64,000 nucleotides of DNA from Segatella paludivivens DSM 17968 = JCM 13650 (GCF_000373185.1 NZ_KB890627.1:62001-126000), one strand, 5' to 3'. Shown: positions 17,595 through 27,010, counted from the first letter of the stretch. The notes: generated by a model from the letters alone, not told the origin. Translations and numbers: made by a program.

Positions 17595-19039
17595 AAAAGT
17601 TACATATCCTATATACTGTTTTGGTGTCGGCAGCCGTCATGACGAGTTGCAAGACACCTCAGGCTACCAATATGACGGACCGTGTGAAGTTGCAGTTGCC
17701 TTCTAAATTTCAGAAGGACAGCGTGGCTGGTACTAGTGCTACAGTAACTCCTTGGAGACAGTTCTTTACTGATTCTGCATTGGTTTCGTTGATTGATACG
17801 GCTTTGGCAAATAATCAGGATTTGCGCATCACTATTCAACAAATAGCGATAGCAAAGAGTGGGGTGCTTTCTCAGGAAGGATTGATGATGCCTACTGTAT
17901 CAGGTGGTGGAAGTGTAGGTGTGTCAAAAGCTGGTAGATATACCAGTGAAGGTGCAGGTAACGCAACAACTGAGATAAAGCCAGGCAAGTCAATGCCAGA
18001 ACCATTGATGGACTATCAGCTTGGTGCAACAGCTGATTGGGAAGTTGACTTATGGCATAAACTAAGTTCCAGTAAGCATGCTGCCGTAGAGCATTATCTC
18101 GCTACTGTTGACGGGCGTAATGCAGTGTTGTCTTCTCTTATCTCACAAGTGGCTGAAAATTATTACCAACTGCTTTCACTAGATAACAAACTAGATTTGA
18201 TACATCAGTATATTGACTTGCAGAAGAAGGCTGTTGAGATAGCTAAGATTCAGAAGAAAGCTGACGCTGATACGGAACTTGCTGTAGAAAAGTTTGAGGC
18301 AGAACTAGCTAAGGCTCGTGCCGATGAATACACATTGAAGCAGCAAATCACTGAGAGTGAGAATAGTCTCAACTTACTGCTTGGTAGATATCCTACACAG
18401 ATTGACAGAAACAAGGCTGCCTTTCTCTCAACAAATCTGCAGAAGGTGACTACTGGTATACCGTCAGAATTGCTTAATAACCGACCTGACATCAGACAGG
18501 CAGAACATGAGTTGGCTTCGGCAAAATGGAGCGTAGATGCTGCAAGAAAGGAATTTCTTCCGTCATTAAATATATCAGCAACACTAGGTCTTGACGCATT
18601 TAATCCAACATATCTCACGAAACTTCCAAAGTCTTTGGCTTTTAGTGTACTTGGTGGACTTACAGGTCCGCTAATTAATAAAAAGGCTATTCAGGCAAAC
18701 TTCCAGACTGCTGACGCTCAACAGATAGAGGCTCTTTATGAATATGACAAGACATTGCTCACAGCTTATTCAGAAGTATGCACACTGATGTCGAAGATAG
18801 ACAACCTTGACCGATACTATCAACTGAAAAAGGAGGAATCACAGAAGCTTGACCAGTCTATAAACATAGCTCGACTGTTGTATATGAACAGTCGCTGCAC
18901 ATATCTTGATGTGCTTATGGATGAACGTGATGCATTGGATGCCAAAATGGAACTTCTTGATGCTAAGGCGCAACAACTCTCAAGTGTGGTTGATGTATAT
19001 CGCAGTTTGGGAGGAGGACAAAATCCTATGAAGGAATAA
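17591..19039 (+). CDS. RND efflux outer-membrane lipoprotein (NodT/OprM family)
   Basis: A 482-residue TolC-superfamily channel. A lipoprotein signal ends at VMTSC (Cys20). Two internal repeats of the OEP domain follow, with long helical stretches (for example ALANNQDLRITIQQIAIAKS near 65 and NRPDIRQAEHELASAKWSVD near 297). It completes the tripartite pump and opens to the outside. Its start ATG overlaps the acrB stop (ATGA), so translation is coupled. Confidence 0.94.
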   Translation: MKKLHILYTVLVSAAVMTSCKTPQATNMTDRVKLQLPSKFQKDSVAGTSATVTPWRQFFTDSALVSLIDTALANNQDLRITIQQIAIAKSGVLSQEGLMMPTVSGGGSVGVSKAGRYTSEGAGNATTEIKPGKSMPEPLMDYQLGATADWEVDLWHKLSSSKHAAVEHYLATVDGRNAVLSSLISQVAENYYQLLSLDNKLDLIHQYIDLQKKAVEIAKIQKKADADTELAVEKFEAELAKARADEYTLKQQITESENSLNLLLGRYPTQIDRNKAAFLSTNLQKVTTGIPSELLNNRPDIRQAEHELASAKWSVDAARKEFLPSLNISATLGLDAFNPTYLTKLPKSLAFSVLGGLTGPLINKKAIQANFQTADAQQIEALYEYDKTLLTAYSEVCTLMSKIDNLDRYYQLKKEESQKLDQSINIARLLYMNSRCTYLDVLMDERDALDAKMELLDAKAQQLSSVVDVYRSLGGGQNPMKE

Positions 19040-19083
19040 TATTGATTATATTATCTTTTTCTTCATGTTTACAAAATAATGAT

Positions 19084-19091
19084 TACTTTTG
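19084..19091 (+). promoter_or_regulatory. DUF4923-gene promoter -7 box
   Basis: TACTTTTG fits TAnnTTTG and lies 36 bases upstream of the ATG, with a GTTTAC segment about 20 bases before it. Confidence 0.5.
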
Positions 19092-19126
19092 CAGCTAAGA
19101 TATAATATAGACTAATAATTAAATAA

Positions 19127-19846
19127 ATGAAAATGAAAAAGTTTTTTTTGAAATCAGCTGTTGTTGGAGCTTTTTTCATGACTTCAATCAGTGCTAGCGC
19201 ACAAATTGACTTAGGTAATCTGGGAAAAGTTGTCAGTTCTGCTATTGGGGGAGAGGCAGGATCAATTATCTCAGGTAAAAATAATGTATCAAAAGAAAAC
19301 ATTGTTGGTACGTGGAGTTATCAACAGCCTTCAATCAGCTTTGAGAGTAGCGACTTGTTGAAGCAGGCTGGTGGTCAGTTGGCTTCTGCAGCTATTGAGA
19401 AAAAGCTTGCAGCACAGTTTGCTAAGGTTGGAATCACTCCAGGTAAGTTTCTTGTTACATTCGGTAACGATGATAAATTCTCTACAATAAAGGATGGTGT
19501 CGCTACGACTTCTGGAACATACGCTCTTAGCGGTTCAAAGATTACATTCTCATATCTTGAAGGTTCTGCAAAGATAACAGGTTATGCACAGATGAAGAAT
19601 GGTACATTGTCTATCTCTTTTGATAGTTCAAAAGTTCTTGATGCTGTAAGTAAGATGAGTAAGTATTCTGCCAACAGTACGCTAAGTACAATATCTTCTC
19701 TTGCCGGTAGTTTTAACGGTATGAAGACTGGTATGGCTCTTGTTAAGTATGTTGCTCCAGTTGCAAAGGCAAAAGCTATAACATCAAAGACTACTACTGT
19801 TAAGAAGACAACAGCAAAGAAAACTACTACCAAGAAAAAGAAATAA
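19127..19846 (+). CDS. DUF4923 (lipocalin-like) secreted protein
   Basis: A 239-residue protein with a signal peptide ending at SASAQ (about residue 26). The body has the DUF4923 pattern: NIVGTWSYQQPSISFESSDL, a helical AIEKKLAAQFAKVGI segment, then beta strands (FLVTFGNDDKFS, GTYALSGSKITFSY). Proteins of this family are common and abundant in Prevotella/Bacteroides, and the function is unknown. The C-terminus is an unusual Lys/Thr-rich tail (KKTTAKKTTTKKKK), which might interact with anionic surface polymers. It has its own promoter and terminator. Confidence 0.85.
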   Translation: MKMKKFFLKSAVVGAFFMTSISASAQIDLGNLGKVVSSAIGGEAGSIISGKNNVSKENIVGTWSYQQPSISFESSDLLKQAGGQLASAAIEKKLAAQFAKVGITPGKFLVTFGNDDKFSTIKDGVATTSGTYALSGSKITFSYLEGSAKITGYAQMKNGTLSISFDSSKVLDAVSKMSKYSANSTLSTISSLAGSFNGMKTGMALVKYVAPVAKAKAITSKTTTVKKTTAKKTTTKKKK

Positions 19847-19866
19847 TTCAAAGGTAGACGATATAG

Positions 19867-19900
19867 AAATGAGGATATTCTTGTTGGAATATCCTCATTT
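19867..19900. terminator. Hairpin terminator between DUF4923 gene and lrgB
   Basis: AAATGAGGATATTC (19867-19880) pairs with GAATATCCTCATTT (19887-19900), followed by TTTTAT. The genes on both sides converge on it. Confidence 0.85.
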
Positions 19901-19932
19901 TTTATATAGATGCATTTATATTCAAGAAATGT

Positions 19933-20625
19933 TTATAGAAAAAGTGCAAAAATAGATGCGCCTATAACTGTAAGAATTCCACATACAACAATTGATAGAC
20001 CACTGATGGCACCTTCTATAGCTCCCATTTCCATAGCTTTGGCTGTTCCGACGGCATGAGATGAACATCCGATTGCAATACCTTTGGCTATAGGCTCTTC
20101 AATATGTAATAATTTAAGTATTCCTTCTGCAAAAATGTTTCCCAGAACTCCAGTAATGATGATTACGACAACTGATATAGATACATATCCACCAAGTTCT
20201 TCGGATATTCCCATACCAATGGCTGTTGTAATTGATTTCGGCAGAAATGTAACATACGTGTTGTGATCAAAAGAAAAAAGCAATGCTAGTAATAATATGG
20301 ATACCAGACTGGCAAGTACGCCAGACAATATGCCGAAAAGAATAGCCTTACTATTCTTCTTTAAAAGTTCCATTTGTTGGTAAAGAGGCACCGCAAGACA
20401 TATTGTTGCGGGAGTAAGCAGATAGCTTATCCACGAAGAATTGGATGAATAAGATTTATAGCTGACACCGGAAACAAGTAGGAAACAAATAGTTATGATG
20501 ATGGCTATTAGAAGCGGATTCATATATGATAGCCTTGTTTTTTTTCTAATCCATATACCAAGTATATAACTGCTCAGACTAATCAGAACACCAAAATATA
20601 CTGAATCTTGAAGTAATTCTTTCAT
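19933..20625 (-). CDS. lrgB: LrgB/CidB-family membrane protein
   Basis: A 230-residue membrane protein with about seven hydrophobic spans. Family motifs: PKSITTAIGMGISEELGGY near 128 and GIAIGCSSHAVGTAKAMEMG near 182-201. LrgB homologues work with LrgA-type proteins in murein-hydrolase control or in small-acid (pyruvate/glycolate) transport. Its ATG shares a base with the lrgA stop. It is the last gene of a three-gene minus-strand unit. Confidence 0.92.
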   Translation of the reverse strand: MKELLQDSVYFGVLISLSSYILGIWIRKKTRLSYMNPLLIAIIITICFLLVSGVSYKSYSSNSSWISYLLTPATICLAVPLYQQMELLKKNSKAILFGILSGVLASLVSILLLALLFSFDHNTYVTFLPKSITTAIGMGISEELGGYVSISVVVIIITGVLGNIFAEGILKLLHIEEPIAKGIAIGCSSHAVGTAKAMEMGAIEGAISGLSIVVCGILTVIGASIFALFL

Positions 20626-20987
20626 TATTCTTCTCCTTTTTTATTGTCTCTACGTATAACGTATTGGGTAACGAATCCGCTTGTAGCCATTACAACAAAT
20701 GTACTTACTACTGTGACAATAATATATGTCAGCAAATGGCTTTTTATAATAGACCATGAGTCAATCAGTCCCACGGCTGCCGGAATAAACATCATCGGCA
20801 TTACGGATATTAATAATGTGCTTACCTCTCTTACTTGATTTACTTTTATCCATTTCATCATTAGAGCTGTGAACAAAAGCAAAATGCCATATATGCTAGC
20901 TGGTATTGGCAATGGAATGAGGAAATGAAATACTTCTCCCAAAAATGAGAATGCAATGATAATCAGAAACTGTATAATATACTTCAT
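20625..20987 (-). CDS. lrgA: LrgA/CidA-family membrane protein
   Basis: A 120-residue holin-like protein with four hydrophobic spans and the family core FLIPLPIPASIYGILLLFTA (residues about 22-41), followed by SVMPMMFIPAAVGL. It is partner to the following LrgB protein; the pair is proposed to affect autolysis or export of small metabolites. It starts 12 bases after the kinase-like gene, which suggests a single transcript. Confidence 0.9.
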   Translation of the reverse strand: MKYIIQFLIIIAFSFLGEVFHFLIPLPIPASIYGILLLFTALMMKWIKVNQVREVSTLLISVMPMMFIPAAVGLIDSWSIIKSHLLTYIIVTVVSTFVVMATSGFVTQYVIRRDNKKGEE

Positions 20988-20999
20988 GCTGAGTCTATA

Positions 21000-21572
21000 C
21001 TATTTTAATACGTAGTCTATATACTGTTCAATATACTTTGCTGAATTTACTGGTCCCATTCGCATACAGTCGAAGCAAATATCATAATCTTCTGCATTTC
21101 CCCATGTGAGACCTGTATAGAATTTATGGTATCTTATTCTACTGTTGTCCATTTCGTCTACGAATTCTGCGGCATCAGATTTGGTTAGCTCTCGTTCTTT
21201 AGCTATTGCGTCAATACGACCGTCAACATTACCTTTGAGAAACACGGAAATAAGATCTTCTCTGTCTTTAAAAATATAATTTCCGCATCGTCCAATGATA
21301 ATACAATCTTTGTCGCCTATCATATTAACTAATATACTAAATGTCTTCTCAGATATCTTTGCTGGATATTCAATGGCTTCAGAAATAGCAAACATAAGTT
21401 CATCAACAGGTCTTTCTTCGAAGAAATTATTCATTTCATCAAGAACACCTTTTTGCTGAGCCATTTCCAGAAGATTCTGGCGTGTATAAAATGGAATATT
21501 ATAGTGAGAGGCAAGTATTTTCCCGATACTCAGTGCTCCACATCCACATTGCCGTGCAATTGAAATTATCAT
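21000..21572 (-). CDS. Cytidylate kinase-like family protein
   Basis: A 190-residue P-loop-related protein of the cytidylate-kinase-2 family. The N-terminus IISIARQCGCGALSIGKILA carries a modified P-loop (RQCGCGALSIG), and IIGRCGNYIF near 98 and REL.KSDA near 135 are family features. A standard GKT/S is lacking, which is usual in this group; substrates are not established. It is the first gene of the unit with lrgA and lrgB, an arrangement that hints at a shared role. Confidence 0.85.
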   Translation of the reverse strand: MIISIARQCGCGALSIGKILASHYNIPFYTRQNLLEMAQQKGVLDEMNNFFEERPVDELMFAISEAIEYPAKISEKTFSILVNMIGDKDCIIIGRCGNYIFKDREDLISVFLKGNVDGRIDAIAKERELTKSDAAEFVDEMDNSRIRYHKFYTGLTWGNAEDYDICFDCMRMGPVNSAKYIEQYIDYVLK

Positions 21573-21592
21573 TTTACTATGTTATTTGGGTG

Positions 21593-21600
21593 CAAAGGTA
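21593..21600 (-). promoter_or_regulatory. Kinase-lrgAB promoter -7 box
   Basis: TACCTTTG on the minus strand, 20 bases upstream of the kinase-like start, fits TAnnTTTG. Confidence 0.55.
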
Positions 21601-21836
21601 ATGATTTTATGTTAGAATGAGTCGCGTTCCTAATTTTAAATTTGTACCTGTGATGCAGTGTGAAATGCTAATAATATAATTGATAAAATAATCATAATGG
21701 TCGTAATAATGTTGCTTATGCTTTCAATATGTTAGTAGTATGATGATATTTTGGTTTCTTGTAGCTTTTAAATGTATATTTTATTATCATAGCGTAAAAA
21801 ACTTACAGGAATTATCTGAGATACAAAGTATTTTAG

Positions 21837-21844
21837 TAACTTTG
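21837..21844 (+). promoter_or_regulatory. S9 peptidase promoter -7 box
   Basis: TAACTTTG lies 132 bases upstream of the peptidase ATG. The rest of 21601-21976 is AT-rich with no gene or clear structure. Confidence 0.5.
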
Positions 21845-21976
21845 TACTCGGTAATCATAGCGATTGTTGATTGTAATATGTTAATTTCCAACACATTAAA
21901 GTTACACAAGAAATAGCTAATCACCATTGTTTTAAACACTTATAATTCATCGAACTCACGTTAATATATAATAACA

Positions 21977-24106
21977 ATGAAAATGAGATTAATTTTACTA
22001 TCTACACTATTTGTGGTAAGCGCTGGGGCCATGGCGCAAGGCACCCTTGCAGACTACAACAGAGCCTACAGTTTATCCAACAAGTTTAGTAACGACAACG
22101 TGTATAACTCGCCTGCCGACATTAAATTTAAAGATTCCACAAGCACATACTACTACACAGAGAATACAGCTACTGGTAAAAGATATGTAGCAATGGATGC
22201 TGGTACTAATAATAGTAAATCATTTGGCAGCAAAGAAGAACTGTATAAATACCTAGATATAAAACTGCCAGAAGCAGCAAAACCACAATTCGGTCGTAAG
22301 CACGAACGCCACTGGATGGAAGTAGACGAAGAGAAAGATACACATCCTGTTATATCGCCAGATGGTAAACTGGAAGCATACATAGAAGGAGAAAACGTGG
22401 TGCTACATGAAGTTGGCAAACCCTATACCGAGAAACGCATACTAAGTACCGATGGCACACTTTCAAACTATTATTCTGCATGGATACAATGGTCGCCTGA
22501 TAGCAAATATATCATGACATGCAAACGCAGATCAGTTGAGAAAAGATATGTATACTATGTTGAATCGTCGCCTGCCGACCAACTACAACCGATACTTCAC
22601 AAACAGGAATATGCCAAACCTGGAGACGAACTTCCATTTAAGGTGCCTTGCATATTCGATGCGAATACAGGTAAAGAAGTAATAGCATCAACACAACTAT
22701 TTGACAAGCAGTTTAGTCTGGATGGATTCACATGGGCTGCCGATAACAAAGAAGTGATATTTGAATACAATGAGCGTGGACATAAAGTTTATCGTGTGCT
22801 GGCAATGTCGGCACAAACAGGTAAGGTGAGAACTATCATAGAAGAGACTGCTACCACTTTTGTAAACTATCCACGCCACTATCGTTACGACTTCGCCGAC
22901 ACATCCAAGATGATATGGATGAGCGAACGTGACAACTGGAATCATCTGTATCTCTACAACGTTGCAAACGGCAAGGTAATCAAACAAATCACTAAAGGAG
23001 CTTGGTGCGTGAGAGAAGTCGTAAAGGTAGACGAGAAAAACAATACTATATATTTTTCTGCATGCGGTGTAAATCCTCATGAAGATCCCTACCAGATACA
23101 CTACTATCGCATCAATATGGATGGTAAAAACATGATTTGTCTTACACCTGCAGAGGAAAATCATCAGGCTGTATTCAGCTATGATATGAAATATGTCGTA
23201 GACAAATACTCAAAAGTAGATACACCACCTGTTACCGAATTGAGAAGCGGTATAGATGGAAAGCTGATTAGCACCATAGCTAAAGCAGATATATCAAAAC
23301 TTAAAGAAAGTGGATGGGTAGCACCAGAGATTTTCAAAGCAAAAGGCAGAGATGGTGTCACTGATATATGGGGAATCATACAACGACCAACTAACTTTGA
23401 CCCAACAAAAAAATACCCTGTGATAGAATATATCTATGCTGGTCCTGGCGATGCCTACACACCCAAAAGTTTTATAGCTTATAATTGGAACACCACGGCA
23501 TTGGCTGAACTGGGATTCATCGTCGTACAAATGGATGGAATGGGGACTGCATGGCGCGGAAAGAAATTTGAAGAACTATGCTATAAAAATCTTAAAGACG
23601 CTGGTTTCCCTGATAGAGAACTATGGATAAAGGCTGCTGCAGCTAAATACCCTTACATAGATGCAAGCAATGTGGGCATCTTCGGAGCTTCGGCAGGTGG
23701 ACAAGAGAGTACCACAGCTGTGCTTCTACACGGCGATTTCTATAAAGCAGCCTATTCCAGTTGTGGATGCCAAGACAATCGTATGGATAAGATCTGGTGG
23801 AACGAACTATGGATGGGATACCCTGTAGACAAGAGTTATGAAGAGTGTAGCAATGTCGTAAATGCGCATAAGTTGCAGGGATCTCTCATGCTTGTTGTTG
23901 GCGAATTGGATGATAATGTAGATCCATCTTCCACTTATCAGGTGGCTAATGCACTAGAGAAAGCTGGTAAAGATTTCGAATTGGTGGTGTTGCCAGGTGT
24001 ACATCATACCATGGGTGAGAAATTTGGAGAGCACAAACGTTTCGATTTCTTTGTGAAAAATCTCTTGAAAGTAAATCCACCAAAATGGAATGAAATAATA
24101 AAATAG
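21977..24106 (+). CDS. Secreted S9-family serine exopeptidase (dipeptidyl peptidase IV-like)
   Basis: A 709-residue protein with a signal peptide (cleavage after GAMAQ, about residue 21). It has an N-terminal beta-propeller (DPPIV_N; repeated WSPDSKYI-type motifs), then an alpha/beta-hydrolase Peptidase_S9 domain. Catalytic Ser is in FGASAGGQ near 571, Asp in ELDDNVD near 646 and His in GVHHTMG near 676. Such enzymes clip dipeptides from Pro/Ala-containing peptides and help proteolytic Bacteroidales feed on protein. The nucleophile elbow GASAGG differs from the GWSYGG of classical DPP IV, so exact specificity is open. Confidence 0.9.
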   Translation: MKMRLILLSTLFVVSAGAMAQGTLADYNRAYSLSNKFSNDNVYNSPADIKFKDSTSTYYYTENTATGKRYVAMDAGTNNSKSFGSKEELYKYLDIKLPEAAKPQFGRKHERHWMEVDEEKDTHPVISPDGKLEAYIEGENVVLHEVGKPYTEKRILSTDGTLSNYYSAWIQWSPDSKYIMTCKRRSVEKRYVYYVESSPADQLQPILHKQEYAKPGDELPFKVPCIFDANTGKEVIASTQLFDKQFSLDGFTWAADNKEVIFEYNERGHKVYRVLAMSAQTGKVRTIIEETATTFVNYPRHYRYDFADTSKMIWMSERDNWNHLYLYNVANGKVIKQITKGAWCVREVVKVDEKNNTIYFSACGVNPHEDPYQIHYYRINMDGKNMICLTPAEENHQAVFSYDMKYVVDKYSKVDTPPVTELRSGIDGKLISTIAKADISKLKESGWVAPEIFKAKGRDGVTDIWGIIQRPTNFDPTKKYPVIEYIYAGPGDAYTPKSFIAYNWNTTALAELGFIVVQMDGMGTAWRGKKFEELCYKNLKDAGFPDRELWIKAAAAKYPYIDASNVGIFGASAGGQESTTAVLLHGDFYKAAYSSCGCQDNRMDKIWWNELWMGYPVDKSYEECSNVVNAHKLQGSLMLVVGELDDNVDPSSTYQVANALEKAGKDFELVVLPGVHHTMGEKFGEHKRFDFFVKNLLKVNPPKWNEIIK

Positions 24107-24124
24107 CGAATCGCTTTAAGCCTA

Positions 24125-24221
24125 TTTTCTCGCATATCTGTCAATCTGTTATATCTGTAAAGCTTATAAACAATAGCATTCAGTGAGGTTTATAACATAT
24201 TGACAGATAGAAACGAGAAAA
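24125..24221 (+). repeat. Long imperfect hairpin after S9 peptidase
   Basis: TTTTCTCG, TCTGTCAAT and TTATA segments (24125-24152) face TATAAC, TTGACAGA and CGAGAAAA (24191-24221) in inverted order. This is a 97-base fold that could protect the mRNA 3' end or mark a small decayed inverted repeat. Confidence 0.55.
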
Positions 24222-24248
24222 AGTAAAAGAAGCATTTATAATATTTAT

Positions 24249-24280
24249 AGGTTCATCTAATTATTGGATGAACCTTTTTA
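24249..24280 (+). terminator. Rho-independent terminator
   Basis: AGGTTCATC (24249-24257) pairs with GATGAACCT (24267-24275), followed directly by TTTTT. It ends the peptidase transcript. Confidence 0.88.
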
Positions 24281-24405
24281 ATGCTGTAGCTTGTTTGATA
24301 ACAATAAATCGGCGATGTATTAAAAGCAAATCGAGGAATCAATTCGTCTTGTAGAATATGCATCCTCAAAAACTCTGCCAACGGTTTGTTTCAATACGTT
24401 TGTAT

Positions 24406-25095
24406 TTATTCGTCCATTTCTTTATTGCTTTTTTCATTATCGTTATACTTCACAAATAGTGAAGCGACGTAAGCTGTGTATGTTCCAAATAATCCTACAC
24501 CACTAACCATAAGAATCGTACCGATTATACGTCCTAAATCAGTAACAGGGTATTTGTCGCCATAGCCTACAGTTGTAATTGTTTCCATGCTCCACCATAA
24601 AGCATCGCTGGCTGTCTTTATATTGCTTGATGGAGAATTTTCTACACATAGAATGGATATAGATGAAAAGATGATTAATAATAATGTGATTAAGAATATC
24701 GACATCATCGTACCTCTTATTTTGCTCTTAAATATATATCTGACAATAATCTTTGTAGATCTAAAGGCTCTAAGTATTCTTAATAGCCTTATCAATTTGA
24801 ATAATCGTCCATATCTGAGATAACTTATAGCTGGAATGCTGGAAATTAGGTCAATCCATCCCCAACGCATAAAACGAAGTTTATTGGGTGCTTGGTAGAA
24901 ACATCGTATAAAGTCGATAAGGAATATTACACATATTATGTTGTCAATCATGTCTAATAGATTCATGATTCGGCTTGAAAGATGACAAACTGTAGATATA
25001 GACAATGCAGCAAGTACATAGATAGAAAGAACGATGATTACGATGTCAAAGATGTTAAATTTATAGCTATCTTTCAATGATGTGTTTGATTTCAT
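24406..25095 (-). CDS. Voltage-gated-type K+ channel
   Basis: A 229-residue membrane protein with six hydrophobic spans. S4 carries regularly spaced arginines (RLFKLIRLLRILRAFRSTK near 92-110) and the pore loop has the K+ selectivity filter TTVGYGDKYP near 174. This is the ion_trans/Kv layout of bacterial tetrameric K+ channels. The C-terminus is short and acidic, without an RCK/TrkA_N domain. The stop lies at the end of a 120-base stretch without other features. Confidence 0.92.
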   Translation of the reverse strand: MKSNTSLKDSYKFNIFDIVIIVLSIYVLAALSISTVCHLSSRIMNLLDMIDNIICVIFLIDFIRCFYQAPNKLRFMRWGWIDLISSIPAISYLRYGRLFKLIRLLRILRAFRSTKIIVRYIFKSKIRGTMMSIFLITLLLIIFSSISILCVENSPSSNIKTASDALWWSMETITTVGYGDKYPVTDLGRIIGTILMVSGVGLFGTYTAYVASLFVKYNDNEKSNKEMDE

Positions 25096-25124
25096 TTTAT
25101 ATTTCGATTATTATACATTCCTAA

Positions 25125-25949
25125 TTATATCGTTTGGCAGTCTCTGCAATAATATATACTACCACCCAGATATGCCTCTTTAATGATTTTTCCTCCACAC
25201 CTTGGACACAGCTCGTGGCAAGTGTTTTTAGATAAAATGCAATGATATCCACCAGGATTACCAAGAAGGTCTTTCTCTGTGTCCCTTCCTCCTTCTGAAA
25301 CCATATTATCAAGCGTTTCTTTAATCGCTACAAATAGTGTTTTTTCATCTTCTTTAGACAGCGTGTTTATTTTGCGTTTTGGATTTATACCTGCATTAAA
25401 CAGTATATCCTGTAATACGCCATTACCTAATCCTGGTATTCGCTGCTCTGTAGCCAGAAGTGCTTTTACAGACATGTTTTTGCCAATATCTGTTATCATC
25501 TTATGAAAGAAATCAAAATCAAACCTTTTATCCAGAGGTGATAACTTATCTCGGCTACCTAAATAATACGGATAGTCAAAATTGCCTTTGAAAGCAAAGA
25601 TACCTCCATACATTGCTACCGTGAAGACAATATAACTGCTATCATCAAAAACTACAAGTAATTGAAATTTTTGTGGGCATTTATCAGCCTTTTGGAAATA
25701 CTTCATATTTGTTCCATCACTAATAGCAAGGTGTGTTTCATGATCAAAACAAATATCAATATAACATCCAAATCCATTCACATTCTCTATTTTTCTTCCT
25801 ACTAATATAGAAGCATATAATAGCGGATCTCCATCGTACCATGCAAAGTGATGGGGATTGGTCGCATTGATAACATCAACGACTACCTTTCCACGTAGTA
25901 TGTTTTCAGCGCGTGAAGCGAATACTTTAGATTCTGGTATTTCAATCAT
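25125..25949 (-). CDS. Fpg/Nei-like DNA glycosylase homologue lacking the catalytic Pro2
   Basis: A 274-residue member of the Fpg/MutM-Nei superfamily. The H2TH region VKALLATEQRIPGLGNGVLQ (about residues 160-179) and a C-terminal zinc finger (CPRCGG, 16 residues later CRDC) are intact. The N-terminus is MIEIPES, whereas Fpg and Nei use Met-Pro-Glu with Pro2 as Schiff-base nucleophile; here residue 2 is Ile while Glu3 is kept. From memory, similar Ile/Leu2 proteins are widespread in Bacteroides and Firmicutes, so this is a subfamily rather than a mutation. The activity is uncertain. Confidence 0.85.
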   Translation of the reverse strand: MIEIPESKVFASRAENILRGKVVVDVINATNPHHFAWYDGDPLLYASILVGRKIENVNGFGCYIDICFDHETHLAISDGTNMKYFQKADKCPQKFQLLVVFDDSSYIVFTVAMYGGIFAFKGNFDYPYYLGSRDKLSPLDKRFDFDFFHKMITDIGKNMSVKALLATEQRIPGLGNGVLQDILFNAGINPKRKINTLSKEDEKTLFVAIKETLDNMVSEGGRDTEKDLLGNPGGYHCILSKNTCHELCPRCGGKIIKEAYLGGSIYYCRDCQTI

Positions 25950-26015
25950 CTTATTTAAGTATATAATTAAAAATCATTTGTTGGTATTTTCCCTTATGAT
26001 GGTAGTTACTATTGG

Positions 26016-26546
26016 TTATTTGTCTTTGTTCTTTGCTAATGAATATAGTTCTACATCAAGAACCTTGCCATCATATCTTTTCTCACCTTGGCGAAGACAA
26101 CCCTCATATTCAAAACCACATTTCTGAATAACTCTTCGCGAACGAGGATTAATTGAATAGCAGGTGCAAGAAATCATACTAATAGTCAATTCTTTAAAGC
26201 CATATTCTATAACAGCCTTCGCAGCCTCTGTCATAAGTCCTTTACCCCAATAGTGTTCAGACATGGCATAACCAAGCATCATTACTTCAGGATTGTTGCG
26301 ATGCGGATCTGGCATCAAGCCGATGCTACCAATCATTTTACCAGAAGATTTGAGCACCATTCCAAATATATTATCTTTATCGATAAATACAGCTTTCATG
26401 ATTACTCTTGTCTCTTCTATATCCTTATGAGGTTTCCAGCCTGCAGCCGGACCAACATTCGGCTCACTGCCATATTCGAAAATATCGCTAGCATCATCTT
26501 TATTTATCGGACGTAATATCAAACGTTCAGTTTCTAGTATTTTCAT
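26016..26546 (-). CDS. GNAT N-acetyltransferase (RimJ/RimL-like)
   Basis: A 176-residue Acetyltransf_3 protein: LETERLILRPINKDDASDIF at the start, the acetyl-CoA-binding loop around GYAMSEHYWGKGLMTEA (near 92-108) and the INPRSRRVIQKCGFEYEG ending. These enzymes acetylate protein N-termini or small molecules; the target is unknown. Its ATG overlaps the stop of the upstream GNAT gene, so the two are co-translated. Confidence 0.88.
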   Translation of the reverse strand: MKILETERLILRPINKDDASDIFEYGSEPNVGPAAGWKPHKDIEETRVIMKAVFIDKDNIFGMVLKSSGKMIGSIGLMPDPHRNNPEVMMLGYAMSEHYWGKGLMTEAAKAVIEYGFKELTISMISCTCYSINPRSRRVIQKCGFEYEGCLRQGEKRYDGKVLDVELYSLAKNKDK

Positions 26547-27010
26547 TATTTATTATTTTCTATATTCTTTTTCATGCAAACAGAACTATCTAAATCAGCA
26601 TAAGGACCATAGTTCTCAATAAATGAGAAACCGCACGAAGTATATAGTCTCTGTGCACTCTTCATCGGTAAGCCTGTTTCTAGTATCAATGCTTTATATC
26701 CTTCAGCCTTTGCCAAACGTTCTATTTCTGAAACAATTCTACGAGCATATCCATGACGTCGAAACTCATCAGCGACAAATACACGCTTTACTTCAGCTGT
26801 ATCTTTATCTACTTTTTTAATGCCCCCACAACCAATTAGCTTTTCTCCATCAATTAGCAAGATGACATCATCAATATCCACCAATGCATTATGTTGATTA
26901 TATTCTTTCTGCTGCTTTTCTTTTCCTATTGCATCATTGAGATAGTTATCCAACATACAGCACAATTTTCTAAATCGGCTATCGGTGTTATTTGTTTTAA
27001 TAATGTCCAT
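26546..27010 (-). CDS. GNAT N-acetyltransferase
   Basis: A 154-residue GNAT: acetyl-CoA loop VADEFRRHGYARRIVSEIE near 80-98, then ALILETGLPMKSAQRLYTSC and GF. A good ribosome site (AAGGAG) precedes the ATG. It is the first of two overlapping acetyltransferase genes, and the substrate is unknown. Confidence 0.87.
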   Translation of the reverse strand: MDIIKTNNTDSRFRKLCCMLDNYLNDAIGKEKQQKEYNQHNALVDIDDVILLIDGEKLIGCGGIKKVDKDTAEVKRVFVADEFRRHGYARRIVSEIERLAKAEGYKALILETGLPMKSAQRLYTSCGFSFIENYGPYADLDSSVCMKKNIENNK

